Notes: a model not told the origin generated them from the letters alone. A stretch of 64,000 nt of DNA from Haloarcula salinisoli (GCF_019599405.1 NZ_RKLQ01000001.1:1488001-1552000); one strand, 5' to 3'; positions 8,551-16,999 are shown, counted from the stretch's first letter. Numbers and translations are program-made.

Positions 8551-9651
8551 ATGACAGCCCTGTTTACCCCCCTGGCCCTCCGAGAGACGACGATACCCAA
8601 TCGAGTGATGGTCTCCCCGATGTGCCAGTACTCCTGTGACGCCCGCGACGGCGTCGCCACGGACTGGCACCGGACCCACCTCACTTCCCGTGCCGTCGGC
8701 GGCGCCGGGCTCGTGATGACAGAGGCCACCGCCGTCGAGGCCCGCGGGCGCATCTCCCCCGAAGACCTCGGTATCTGGACCGACGAGCAGGCCGCAGCGC
8801 TCGAACCAATCACCGAATTCGTCCGCGACCAGGGCAGTGTCCCCGGCATCCAGCTGGCCCACGCCGGCCGGAAGGCCTCGACGAGTCGCCCGTGGGAGGG
8901 CCACGAACCGCTCCAGCCAGACGCTGGCGGCTGGGACGTCGTCGGCCCGAGCGGCGAGCCGTGGCCCTACGACGACGAGGCCCCGGCGACACAGCGGCTC
9001 ACCCGAGACGACATCGAATCGGTCGTCGACTCGTTCCGTGCGGCCGCCGAGCGCGCACGGGAGGCGGGCTTCGAGGTCGCCGAGGTCCACGCCGCCCACG
9101 GCTATCTCCTCCACGAGTTCTGCTCGCCGGTGACCAACGAGCGCGAGGACGGCTACGGCGGCGACTTCGATGGCCGGATACGGCTCACGCGTGAAGTCAC
9201 GGCTGCGGTTCGAGAGGTCTGGCCCGACGGCAAGCCTGTCTTCGTTCGCATCTCCGCGACCGACTGGCTCCCAGACCGGGAGTCCTGGACCGTCGAGGAC
9301 TCGGTGCGACTGGCCGACGACCTGGCCGACGTGGGCGCGGACCTCATCGACGTCAGCGGCGGCGGAATCAGCCCGGACTCCTGGCCCGAGAACGCAGGGC
9401 CGAACTACCAGCTTCCCTACGCCGAGCGTATCGGGAGCGAGTCCAGTTCAGACATCGCCGTCGGCACGGTCGGCGGAATCACCACGCCCGAGCAGGCAGC
9501 GGCCATCGTCGCCAACGACCGGGCGGACCTGACCATCGTCGGGCGCGAACACCTCCGTGACCCGTATTTCACACTTCACGCGGCACAGGCACTCGACGCG
9601 ACCGACGAAATCGAAGGGCCGCCCCAGTACCGTCGCGCGTTCGGGTTCTGA
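8551..9651 (+). CDS. Old yellow enzyme, YqjM-like NADH:flavin oxidoreductase
   Basis: The 366-residue TIM barrel shows the OYE signatures PMCQYSCDARDGVATDWH (N-terminal FMN region with the YqjM-type Cys), QLAHAGRKAS, the catalytic EVHAAHGYLLHEFCSP and TNEREDGYGGDFDGRIRL, and a C-terminal VGREHLRDPYF. Such enzymes reduce activated alkenes or nitro compounds with NAD(P)H. It starts 54 bases after cruF on the same strand and could be read through from that operon. Its stop is followed within 10 bases by a strong palindrome. Confidence 0.93.
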   Translation: MTALFTPLALRETTIPNRVMVSPMCQYSCDARDGVATDWHRTHLTSRAVGGAGLVMTEATAVEARGRISPEDLGIWTDEQAAALEPITEFVRDQGSVPGIQLAHAGRKASTSRPWEGHEPLQPDAGGWDVVGPSGEPWPYDDEAPATQRLTRDDIESVVDSFRAAAERAREAGFEVAEVHAAHGYLLHEFCSPVTNEREDGYGGDFDGRIRLTREVTAAVREVWPDGKPVFVRISATDWLPDRESWTVEDSVRLADDLADVGADLIDVSGGGISPDSWPENAGPNYQLPYAERIGSESSSDIAVGTVGGITTPEQAAAIVANDRADLTIVGREHLRDPYFTLHAAQALDATDEIEGPPQYRRAFGF

Positions 9652-9657
9652 CCGGTC

Positions 9658-9737
9658 ATACTGCCGGCTGTAACAAACTGAAGTACTTCGCCACCCCTGG
9701 GTGGCGAATAGCTTTAGGAACGTACAGCCGACAGTAT
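9658..9737. terminator. Nested palindromes between convergent genes (probable bidirectional terminator or MITE-like remnant)
   Basis: Outer arms at 9658-9672 and 9723-9737 pair over 15 bases with one mismatch (ATACTGCCGGCTGTA against the complement of TACAGCCGACAGTAT). Inside them, 9687-9708 form a perfect 10-base stem with a 2-base loop (arms TTCGCCACCC and GGGTGGCGAA), flanked by ATAGCTTTAGG. The structure lies between the OYE stop and the stop of the minus-strand gene, so a shared terminator is the simplest reading. The long outer arms are unusual for a terminator. Confidence 0.6.
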
Positions 9738-10059
9738 CAGGAGACGGCGACGGCGACCTCGTACGTTCGATTCTGATAGTGCACGTATCGGTTCTCGGCG
9801 AACACGGTGTAGTCGAGGTCGCCCGGGATTTCGACTAGCTCCGAGGAGTTGCGGGCCCGCTCGAACAGCTCCTGCTGGGCCGGTGAGAGTTCTTCGAACG
9901 CGACAGTCTCGTTCGCTGAGACGTTCCCCTCGGCCGGCTCGACGTCGAGGTAGGCGGCGTGCCGTGTGCGTTCTGCCCGGCGAGACCGATATATATCCCG
10001 CCACCGACGACGAGGAACGCCAGCACACAGCCGGCGAGGAGCCACGTTCTCCTGTCCAT
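9737..10059 (-). pseudogene. Frameshifted small membrane-anchored protein
   Basis: The N-terminal reading frame begins MDRRTWLLAGCVLAFLVVGGG, a clear signal anchor, and continues to QNAH near base 9965. The downstream part (AAYLDVEPAEGNVSANETVAFEELSPAQQELFERARNSS... to VAVAVS) lies in the frame shifted by one base. Joined, they make about 106 residues of a typical haloarchaeal extracellular small domain. Neither frame alone gives a complete protein, so one base has been lost or gained near 9955-9975. This may be real decay or a sequencing error. Confidence 0.6.
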
Positions 10060-10116
10060 GTCGGGCGGTAGACAGGCGGTGATAAGTGCTTTCTGCGGGT
10101 GTGCGCCGACGGCTGG

Positions 10117-11118
10117 CTACACCGTGTCGAGGTCGAGGTCGACGGCGAACCAGTTGAGCGCGAGCAGAAATAGGCTCCCGGCGACTGCGGCGGCGGTGAA
10201 GGCGAACAGGACCTCGTCGGTGAAGCCGGCGGCCGTCTCCTCTCTGGTCACGACGATGGGCGCTCTGAGCGCTCCCACGACGAGTGCGACGAGAAACGTC
10301 ATCGTGGCCGGTCGATTTCGGTCGAGGGCGCGACGGACGACCCGCGAGACGGTAAAGAGGCCGACGAACCCGCCCGCGATGAAGGTGACGACGACGGTCG
10401 CGTCGGTGACGAGTGTCGCGGACGACCCGCCGGTTACGGGGGAAAGCAACGCGTCGATGAACCGACTGAGCGTGTCCGACATGAACTTGTACTGGCCGAG
10501 GATGATGAGCAACAGCGACCCGGAGATACCCGGGAGAATCATCGCGCTGACCGCGACCGCGCCCGCGAGGAAGACGATGAGGAGGGCGTGAGTCTCCAGA
10601 AATTCGACGGGGCCGGCGAGCAGGAAGGCGATAGAGAATCCGACGAAACCCGCGACGAGCTGAAACATGGAGTCGAACGAGATTTCACGCAACAGGATGA
10701 CCGCCGAGACGGCGATGAGCCCGAAGAAGAACCCGAACAGAAGTGCCGGCGCCTCGTCGGCCAGGATACTGACCGCGCGGGTGATCAGCACGACCGCCAG
10801 ACCGACACCCGCGACGAGCGCCAGCCCGAACCAGCCGTCGACTTCGTCGAAGATGTGCAGCGCCCCTCGGAAGTCGAAGCCGCCGTCCAGCGGCGTCAGG
10901 GCTTTCAGGAACGTGACGATGCGCGTGGGCGTCAGCGCGTTTATCATCGCGATGAGCCGCCCGTAGATACCGGCGATGAGCGCGATGGTCCCGCCAGAGA
11001 CACCCGGAACGGCGTCGGCGCTGCCCATACAGATACCGATAGCGAACGTCCGCGCCCACTCCCGTACCGGCGGCACGGAGCCACTGAGCGTCGGTAGCTT
11101 CTCCGGCGACGTTGTCAT
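10117..11118 (-). CDS. DUF368 membrane protein (polyprenyl-phosphate translocase family)
   Basis: The protein has 333 residues and about nine membrane segments. The family hallmark IGICMGSADAVPGVSGGTIALIAGIY lies near residues 27-52, and a second PGISGSLLLIILGQY repeat near 200 reveals the internal duplication of DUF368. Bacterial DUF368 proteins (PopT) recycle undecaprenyl phosphate across the membrane; in haloarchaea a role with dolichyl phosphate in glycosylation is inferred. It is preceded by a short intergenic region and transcribed alone. Confidence 0.88.
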   Translation of the reverse strand: MTTSPEKLPTLSGSVPPVREWARTFAIGICMGSADAVPGVSGGTIALIAGIYGRLIAMINALTPTRIVTFLKALTPLDGGFDFRGALHIFDEVDGWFGLALVAGVGLAVVLITRAVSILADEAPALLFGFFFGLIAVSAVILLREISFDSMFQLVAGFVGFSIAFLLAGPVEFLETHALLIVFLAGAVAVSAMILPGISGSLLLIILGQYKFMSDTLSRFIDALLSPVTGGSSATLVTDATVVVTFIAGGFVGLFTVSRVVRRALDRNRPATMTFLVALVVGALRAPIVVTREETAAGFTDEVLFAFTAAAVAGSLFLLALNWFAVDLDLDTV

Positions 11119-11209
11119 TGCCCACAGCTACCGCCATGCGGGTGAAATCTCTTGTGGAGTTGACTGCGGTCGTGGTGCGGGCGTCCGGTAACGGCGAAAA
11201 CGAGCCGTG

Positions 11210-11455
11210 TTAGCTGGAACTCTCGACGACGAGCACGCCGTTGTGCAGCGTCGCAGTCCCGCTGCTATCGGGGAGGTCGACGTCGATTTCGGTCCGCAAC
11301 GTCGGCGTGTCGATAGCGACGACAGCGGTCTCGTCGATGCATTCGACGGTCACCTCGTCGTCGGCGAGGGGGTGGAGGTCCGCGGCGACCGTCCACCCGT
11401 CGTCGTGGTCGGTGCGAGAGACGTGCAGGTCGTGTTGTTGCTGGGTCGCGTCCAT
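11210..11455 (-). CDS. Small Hsp20/CS-fold-like protein
   Basis: The protein has 81 residues. Its alternating strands (TVAADLHPLADDEVTVECIDETAVVAID... EIDVDLPDSSGTATLHNGVLVV) resemble the C-terminal half of an alpha-crystallin domain, in particular VDLP and ATLHNGVLVV, which match the conserved D-L-P and A-x-x-x-N-G-V-L region of small heat shock proteins. The N-terminal arm is short. Role as a mini-chaperone is inferred from fold only. Confidence 0.65.
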   Translation of the reverse strand: MDATQQQHDLHVSRTDHDDGWTVAADLHPLADDEVTVECIDETAVVAIDTPTLRTEIDVDLPDSSGTATLHNGVLVVESSS

Positions 11456-11557
11456 CTGACAGACGATAGTAGGGGCGCTATCGACATAGGGTGGCGGTTG
11501 GCAGGCGCCGAAGGCCGACGGGCCACGTGGGTCGTGCGGAGTCCAGCAGTCCCGAGG

Positions 11558-12103
11558 CTAGCGCTGGTCCGAGAGCGGCCGCCCCCGAGCCGACTCCTCG
11601 GCCCCGCCCGCCTCGACCGGTGGGCTGACCGGGACACGGTAACTGCACACGAGCGCCGCGGCGCCGACCACGACCAGCAGGACGTTCGCGCTCGTCGAAC
11701 TGGCCTGGACGATGTCCAGTGAGTAGGCCGCCCGCGAGGCCGGGAACAGCGGCTGGATACCCATCGGCGTGATGACGTCACCGACGAGGTGAGAAACGAC
11801 GCCGGCTGCGCCGACCAGATAGCAGACGGCGGGATGTTCGCCACCGAGTCCCGGCGAGCCAACCGCCGGCGCCCGAAAGAGTAGGACGACGAGCACGCCG
11901 GCGATCATGGCGGCAAGCAGTGTGTGCGTGACGCCGCGGTGGACCAGCCCCGGCCACACCTTGTCGATGTCGGGGAGCACGGCCAGCGCGAGCGCCACAC
12001 CCAGACATTCCGTCGCGGCCGCCCGGCGGCCTCGAAGCCTGAACCAGCAGATGAGCGGCGCGAACAAGAGCGCGGTAAGCCCGACGTGACCCGGCGGATA
12101 CAT
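11558..12103 (-). CDS. YdjM/DUF457-type membrane metal-dependent hydrolase
   Basis: The start at MYPPGHVGLTALLF gives 181 residues with four membrane segments. Metal-ligand positions of the family are present: H6 in the first segment, LPDIDK, VHRGVTHTLLAA, and a later SHLVGDVITPMGIQPLFP. These proteins are annotated as inner-membrane hydrolases, but a substrate is not established. The upstream ATG at 12151 would add a non-conserved stretch and is less likely. Confidence 0.8.
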   Translation of the reverse strand: MYPPGHVGLTALLFAPLICWFRLRGRRAAATECLGVALALAVLPDIDKVWPGLVHRGVTHTLLAAMIAGVLVVLLFRAPAVGSPGLGGEHPAVCYLVGAAGVVSHLVGDVITPMGIQPLFPASRAAYSLDIVQASSTSANVLLVVVGAAALVCSYRVPVSPPVEAGGAEESARGRPLSDQR

Positions 12104-12411
12104 CGTCTTACTGGTTCGAAAATGGCGGGTTAAGGGTTCGTACCAGGACACGCTTTAATTACCCGGAGATAGCTGTAGTATCGATACCGGTTGACTCCGG
12201 TTAAGCGAGACGTAGCTGCCAGGTCCAGCCGGGTAACCACTGGGGCCGTGCAGGTACTACTATCCTAACGCGGTCGAGCGTGTCACTCGCTCCATCCGCA
12301 GAGTCACACCGAGAGTCCCATCTACCTGCAAGTAGTCGCTGTCTTCGCCCCACCGATTTATCGGGCTCGCTCGGGGCTGGACCCACAGCTCAGACAGCCA
12401 CCGAATAATAG
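12104..12411. other. Non-coding gap
   Basis: These 308 bases hold the putative promoter of the YdjM-like gene at their left end (TATA-like taatta/ttaattacc near 12155-12162). The rest has no credible coding frame on either strand and no repeat that I can see. Confidence 0.5.
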
Positions 12412-13176
12412 CTAGATTGTGACCGTAATCTCGTCCCAGTGCATATGGCAGCTTCCGGCGCGGAATTCGTATGGCTCTCGATACTCCGACGTTTTCAGTC
12501 CGTAAAGTCGGAGCGTCTCGACGTCGGTGCCGTTTACGAGATCGAACGTCCCAGTAGTTCCCTCACCGGCCGTCAGGTCGGTGAACGCGACCTCGACCGT
12601 CCCGTCGTCCCAGTCAAACGTCAGCGCTGTTTCGATCCAGCGCTCGTACCCGTAGCCGTCGCTCGGCTCGTTCCGCTGTGCAATTTCTGGTTCGTTGATG
12701 ACGTTCCACTGTGGGTTATTGCTTCCCGTGAACAGTTCGAACTCGCCATCGGAGTTGACCAGCACGAGCCCGCCACCGTTGCTATTACTCGTCTCTCGCC
12801 AGTAGTACTTGAGCTCCCGTATCTGGGCTCCGCCGCCGAGTTCGGACGGCGACGCAGTGGCAAGTAGCGACACTTCGTCGTCGGTCTCGACTCCCGCACT
12901 GGCGTCGCCGCTGTAGGCGTACGCTTCGCTTCGCCCCCAGCGGTCGTCTTCGACAGTCCACGCGGTGAGCTGGGGGTCCTCGAACCCGAGTGTGAAACTG
13001 GTCCGGCTGTCCTCTGCGGCGTCTGTTGTCGTCTCGGTCCCGCCGTCTGGTGTCGTTTCGGTCCCGTCGTCTTCACTACCGTCTTCGTCGGACTCGTCGT
13101 CCAAGATACCCAGACATCCCGTCAAGCTGACCGTTCCAATGCCCGCTGCCGACGACAGCACAGTCCTTCTATCCAT
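12412..13176 (-). CDS. Tat-type secreted lipoprotein, lectin-like domain
   Basis: The start at MDRRTVLSSAAGIG gives 254 residues; the leader ends in SLTGC (lipobox), so the mature protein is a lipoprotein. An acidic Asp/Glu/Thr linker of about 45 residues follows. The remaining 180 residues have the layout of a concanavalin-type beta-sandwich: SFTLGFEDPQLTAWTVEDDRWGRSEAYAYSGDASAGVE at the start and FDLVNGTDVETLRLYGLK near the end. Carbohydrate or cell-surface binding is plausible but inferred. An AT-rich promoter lies at 13177-13225. Confidence 0.8.
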   Translation of the reverse strand: MDRRTVLSSAAGIGTVSLTGCLGILDDESDEDGSEDDGTETTPDGGTETTTDAAEDSRTSFTLGFEDPQLTAWTVEDDRWGRSEAYAYSGDASAGVETDDEVSLLATASPSELGGGAQIRELKYYWRETSNSNGGGLVLVNSDGEFELFTGSNNPQWNVINEPEIAQRNEPSDGYGYERWIETALTFDWDDGTVEVAFTDLTAGEGTTGTFDLVNGTDVETLRLYGLKTSEYREPYEFRAGSCHMHWDEITVTI

Positions 13177-13230
13177 GCAGTTCCTTCGCAAAACTAATTA
13201 TATAATTTCTTTGAACTACCGGGAGACTGT

Positions 13231-13830
13231 TCAGGCTGACGACATAAGATATCCCCAAGCCTGGACCCGGTCACCGTTCCCGGCGATCCACCGCTCGCCG
13301 ATGTCGTCCCGGTAGTAGCCGTTGGGAACCACGATATCGTCGATGCGGTCGTAACACTGTCGCCGGGCCGCTTGTATCGTCTCGGCTTTCCCGGTCACGA
13401 CGAGGGGTATCCCGTTCTCCCCGGCCACGCACCATTGGCCCTCGACCATCGAAGGGTCGCAAGGGCCGCCATCGGAGAGACACTTCGCGTCCTCCAGGTG
13501 TATGCCGTCGCGGTCAGCCGTCTGAAAGACGACGGTGGCGTTGCGTAAGTTCTCGTCATAGGTTTTCTCGTCGTCGAACGGGAAGGGCGGGAGCACGGCG
13601 CGAACGCCGACCTGGAACCCCAGGTGGACCCGCAGGCGGGGGTCCCGACCGTGTGCGAGGTCGTCCAAGAACTGCCCGGTCGGGGAGTCGAAGCCATCTT
13701 CCTGTACGGCGATTGTCGGATAGCCGAATCGAGGTGTGAACTCCAGGGGATAGATGCCGCTATCGTTGACGATGCAGTTGCGGTCGATGCTGAGCGTCAC
13801 GCTGACGACGGTGTGGCCTCCGCTGTAGAC
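13231..13830 (-). pseudogene. Remnant of a PurD/ATP-grasp-like protein (C-terminal part only)
   Basis: About 195 residues match the second half of phosphoribosylamine-glycine ligase-like proteins. YPLEFTPRFGYPTIAVQ corresponds to the E-x-N-x-R-F-G-x-P metal motif, and the C-terminal YDRIDDIVVPNGYYRDDIGERW corresponds to the closing PurD domain. The usual N-domain and most of the ATP-grasp domain are missing: upstream of about 13830 the frame gives basic, non-conserved sequence, and neighbouring frames give fragments with stops. A complete protein would be near 430 residues. It is therefore likely a truncated relic, perhaps of a viral or mobile-element ATP-grasp gene, not the cellular purD. 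Confidence 0.6.
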
Positions 13831-14012
13831 TCCCAGTCGAAGTTGTCTGAAGCGCCGCGTCCATCGAAGTTGCTGGCCGCGCTGGCGGTAGCTGCCCGCG
13901 GAGTGGGTTGCGTGTGGGCGACAAATCGGTCCGGAACCGGACGCCATCGTAGATAGCTGCAGGAACCTCCACTGGAGGAACTGTTTTACACCGCTTGCCA
14001 GAACAGCAGGGT

Positions 14013-14285
14013 ATGACACGCGAGGAACTCGCGACAGCCAGTGACCTGCTCGAATCGGCGGCCGACGACACGGCAAACGACGACGCGGGCGAGCGCCTCG
14101 GCGAGCTCGCCGGTCAGCTCGAACGGCTCTCGACTGCCGACCGCGGCCCCGACCACGGTCGACTCGCCCGCATCCAGTCGGCGCTGAACGACCTCCAGAG
14201 TAATGACGGGACCGACGTAGCCGAGACTATCGACGACGCCGACGACGCCATCAACGAGTACCGCTCGGACCTCGAAGGAGTATAA
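14013..14285 (+). CDS. DUF7553-like small helical protein
   Basis: This is a 90-residue acidic helical hairpin protein starting MTREELATASDLLESAADD. It shares layout and short motifs with the product of 45400-45669: two long helices separated by D-H-G-R-L-x-x-I-x-x-x-L and ending in a helix rich in Ala, Asp and Ile before Y-R. It is convergent with the YihY-like gene, 3 bases away. The function is unknown. Confidence 0.75.
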   Translation: MTREELATASDLLESAADDTANDDAGERLGELAGQLERLSTADRGPDHGRLARIQSALNDLQSNDGTDVAETIDDADDAINEYRSDLEGV

Positions 14286-14288
14286 CGA

Positions 14289-15422
14289 CTAATCCTCGGC
14301 CTGCGACTCGTTCGCGACCCGGCGGTCGGCTGCTGGCTCGCTCGCCTCCGGGCCAGCCCGGGAGGCCAGATACTCGACCAGCTCGTCGTCAGAGACCTCC
14401 CAGCGGAGCGTCACTAGCCACTGGTTCGTCTCGCCCTCGGTCGTCGACTGCTCGACGAGCTCGACGGGACCGGTCGGTTTCGGTCGTGGCCCGACGAGGT
14501 CCGTCCGCCGATGGGAGCCCCGGTCGGTCAGGAGCTCGGTCCGGAGGTCGGCCAGATACGCGACCAGTTCGGCCGGTTCGAGAGATTCGGTCCGCTCGGT
14601 GGTGAAATGCGTCGTCGCGCGACCGACGCCGCCCGGCCCGCCCAGCGAGTGCTCACCGATGACCGCGTTGACAACGGCGCCCAGCAGGAGCACCAGCGCC
14701 GAGAAGTAGAGGTACGTGACGACGACGATGACTCCGCCGAAGAAGTTGCCCGCGCTCGGATCCGCCACTGAGAGGTACAGCTGGAAGAGTCCTTGCAGCG
14801 CCCCCCAGCCGACGGCGGCCACGACGACGCCGGGCAACACGTCGCGGACGCCCAGGTCCGCGTCCGGGAAGACGTAGTAGATGGGGTAGAACGCGACGAC
14901 GAGCCCGGCGAGCAGCGCGACTGGCGTCAAGAGGTCGCTGAACGGGACACGGTCGGCGAGCCCGCCCAGCACGATGCTGGAGCCGACCATCGCCACGAGC
15001 GCGACGGCGAGCGCGACGAAGACGACCAACCCGTCACGGAACTTGTCGACCAGGGAGTTCGTGTCGACGGTCTCGTATATCTCCGAGAACGCTGTGTCGA
15101 GTCCGCGGAATATCTTCAGCGTCCCCCAGACCAGCACGAGCAATCCGATGATGGACGCGCCGGCGCCGTTTGTCCCCCCCTGAAGCAGCCCCGTGACGAG
15201 CTCCGCAATCGGCCCGGGGAGCCACCCGATTGCACTCTGGATGACCTGCGTCTCCAGCCCGACGCCGACGGCGGTAAACAGGACAAACAGCAGTAACAGC
15301 ATCGGCGCAAGCGAGATGAACGCGTGGTAGGCCAGGGCTGCGGCCATGAACGTGACGTTCTTTTCCGAGAAGTCCGAGGCGACTCGCTTGCCGAAGTCGA
15401 TTGCACCGGACTGGGTGACCAT
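14289..15422 (-). CDS. YihY/BrkB-family membrane protein
   Basis: The start at MVTQSGAIDFGKRV gives 377 residues. Six membrane helices occupy about residues 25-290, with family features MAAALAYHAFISLAPMLLLL, WGTLKIFRGLDTAFSEIYE and FFGGVIVVVTYLYFSALVLLLGAVVNA. A cytoplasmic tail of about 100 residues is variable and acidic. The family was once called ribonuclease BN and is now regarded as a transporter-like envelope protein. The upstream gap is AT-rich and holds the promoter. Confidence 0.88.
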   Translation of the reverse strand: MVTQSGAIDFGKRVASDFSEKNVTFMAAALAYHAFISLAPMLLLLFVLFTAVGVGLETQVIQSAIGWLPGPIAELVTGLLQGGTNGAGASIIGLLVLVWGTLKIFRGLDTAFSEIYETVDTNSLVDKFRDGLVVFVALAVALVAMVGSSIVLGGLADRVPFSDLLTPVALLAGLVVAFYPIYYVFPDADLGVRDVLPGVVVAAVGWGALQGLFQLYLSVADPSAGNFFGGVIVVVTYLYFSALVLLLGAVVNAVIGEHSLGGPGGVGRATTHFTTERTESLEPAELVAYLADLRTELLTDRGSHRRTDLVGPRPKPTGPVELVEQSTTEGETNQWLVTLRWEVSDDELVEYLASRAGPEASEPAADRRVANESQAED

Positions 15423-15522
15423 GGTCAGATTAGTAGCTTTATTGAGAAGAAATTGTGATGCGACTTCCACGTCCAGTGGTTCCGGAGTTGTTTCTCGCTA
15501 CGTACCACCGTCACTTCGCGAG

Positions 15523-15725
15523 GCTCGTGGTCCCTACTCCTCGACCAGCTCCTCGGCCAGCAGCGGCACGAACCTCCGCAATCCACCTTTTTCTGCCTCG
15601 GGTGTGCTCACTACGCTCGCACACCACTCGTTGAAAAACGTGGGCGAAAAAGGCCACTCGCGGCGCAACGCGCCGCTCGTGGTCCCTACTCCTCGACCAG
15701 CTCCTCGGCCAGCAACGGCACGAAC
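15523..15725. repeat. Gene-tail direct repeat flanking a palindromic core (element 1)
   Basis: A 51-base segment at 15675-15725, covering the last 13 codons, the stop and 11 following bases of the minus-strand gene, recurs at 15523-15573 with one mismatch. Between the copies lie 101 bases that contain a core at 15583-15654. Read on the plus strand this core is CCACCTTTTTC, six bases, GGGTG, a hairpin (GGTGTGC with GCACACC), CCACTC, three bases, GAAAAACGTGG, then GCGAAAAAGGC. CCACCTTTTTC can pair with GAAAAACGTGG (10 of 11) or with GAAAAAGG. A separate small hairpin GGCGC/GCGCC lies at 15662-15674. The same core occurs at 54743-54825. Confidence 0.85.
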
Positions 15726-16930
15726 GTGCCGATGTCGGTGACCATTCCCACCGCCTGCGCGGAGCCGCGGTCGACCAGCTGCGTGACGGTGGCGGGGCTG
15801 ATATCCACACAGACGACCGGCGTCGTGGAGGGGAGGCAGTTGCCGACGGCCACCGAGTGCAGCAGTGTCGAGAGCATCAACACCATGTCGGCCTCGTGGG
15901 CCTGCGCTCGGATGGCGTTCTGTGCTTCGACGGCGTCGGTGATGGTGTCGGGCAGCGGGCCGTCGTCGCGAATCGAGCCCGCCAGCACGAACGGGCGGTC
16001 GTTGGCGACACACTCGTACATCACGCCGGACTCGATAGTCCCCGACTCGACGGCCGCTTCGATGCCGCCCTCGCGGATGACCTCGCTGATGGCGTAGATG
16101 TGGTGTTTGTGGCCGTGACGAGCGTGGTCCAGTGTCTCGGTGTCGACGCCCAGCGACGTGCCATAGAGGTCCCGCTCGATGTCGTGAACCGCGAAACCGT
16201 TGCCAGCTGAGAGCATATCGATGTGGCCCTCGCGAACGAGGCGAGCGAGGTCCTCGCGGGCGCCGGAGTGGATGAGCGCCGGCCCACAGACCGCGAGTAC
16301 GTCCCCGCCCGACTCGCTGGTCTCTCGCATCGCGTCGGCGATCTGGCGGATAGTCGACTCCGAGGGCCGTTCGGCGGAGACGCCGCCCTGCATGAATCCA
16401 AAGGTCCCACCCGAGTCCCGCGGTCGTTCCGGCGGTTCGACCCTGATACCGGTGTCGCCCGTGACGACGCGGTCGCCCGCCTCGATGGCGTTCAGGACCT
16501 TGGTGTAGGCGCGGGGGCCGTCCGAACCGTCACTCGATGGCTCGGGTTCGACGACGATGGCACAGTCCATCTCCATGTTCTCGACCGGGAGCCACTCGTC
16601 CTCGTAGCGGACGAACGTCGGGTGGTTCGTCGTCGAGTAGAAGCCGTCTGGGACCACCCGGTCGGCCGGCGCCCGCTCCAGTGTCGCGTCGGTCGGGTCG
16701 GCCGGGTTCGCGCCGTGCTGGTGGAGTTCGTGGACGATGGACTGGAGCGTCTCTGTGTCGTCGGCCTCGACCAGTAACCTGGCGTAGGATTCCTCTTCCT
16801 TCCGCCGGCCGATGTCGAACGCCTCCACGGTGAACGAACCGCCCATATCCATCACGATGCTGAAGGCTGTCCCCATCGTCCCGGAGTCGATGATGTGACC
16901 CGCCAGTTCCACCTCGCGAGAAACCGTCAT
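15686..16930 (-). CDS. Archaeal ornithine cyclodeaminase-type protein (TIGR00300 / LOR-SDH region family)
   Basis: The protein has 414 residues. The N-terminal 110 form the LOR/SDH-type domain (ELAGHIIDSGTMGTAFSIVMDMGG, with HPTFVRY), and the rest is a nucleotide-binding domain (GFMQGGVSAERP, AVCGPALIHSGAR, LSAGNGFAVHDIERDLYGTSLGVD, DMVLMLSTLLHSVAVGNCLPS). Archaeal members and the C-terminal half of cyanobacterial ArgZ/AgrE convert ornithine to proline and ammonia. The last 13 codons and stop are duplicated 152 bases downstream around a palindromic core, so the gene's 3' end is intact but sits beside a second copy of itself. Confidence 0.85.
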   Translation of the reverse strand: MTVSREVELAGHIIDSGTMGTAFSIVMDMGGSFTVEAFDIGRRKEEESYARLLVEADDTETLQSIVHELHQHGANPADPTDATLERAPADRVVPDGFYSTTNHPTFVRYEDEWLPVENMEMDCAIVVEPEPSSDGSDGPRAYTKVLNAIEAGDRVVTGDTGIRVEPPERPRDSGGTFGFMQGGVSAERPSESTIRQIADAMRETSESGGDVLAVCGPALIHSGAREDLARLVREGHIDMLSAGNGFAVHDIERDLYGTSLGVDTETLDHARHGHKHHIYAISEVIREGGIEAAVESGTIESGVMYECVANDRPFVLAGSIRDDGPLPDTITDAVEAQNAIRAQAHEADMVLMLSTLLHSVAVGNCLPSTTPVVCVDISPATVTQLVDRGSAQAVGMVTDIGTFVPLLAEELVEE

Positions 16931-16999
16931 GCGTGTGGAATGGTGACAAGACGCAAAGACGGTTGGGGTGGGTATCGAAACGTGTCGGAAAGAGAGAGT

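Noticed and set aside
12201-12386. 61-residue minus-strand frame in the non-coding gap
   Set aside because: Trp/Arg/Pro-rich with no promoter, start signal or conserved feature.
15534-16013. Frame ending in a second copy of the gene tail as a separate protein
   Set aside because: It reads in the wrong frame through the ornithine cyclodeaminase-type gene and only enters a coding-like tail in the duplicated segment, so it is a by-product of the duplication.
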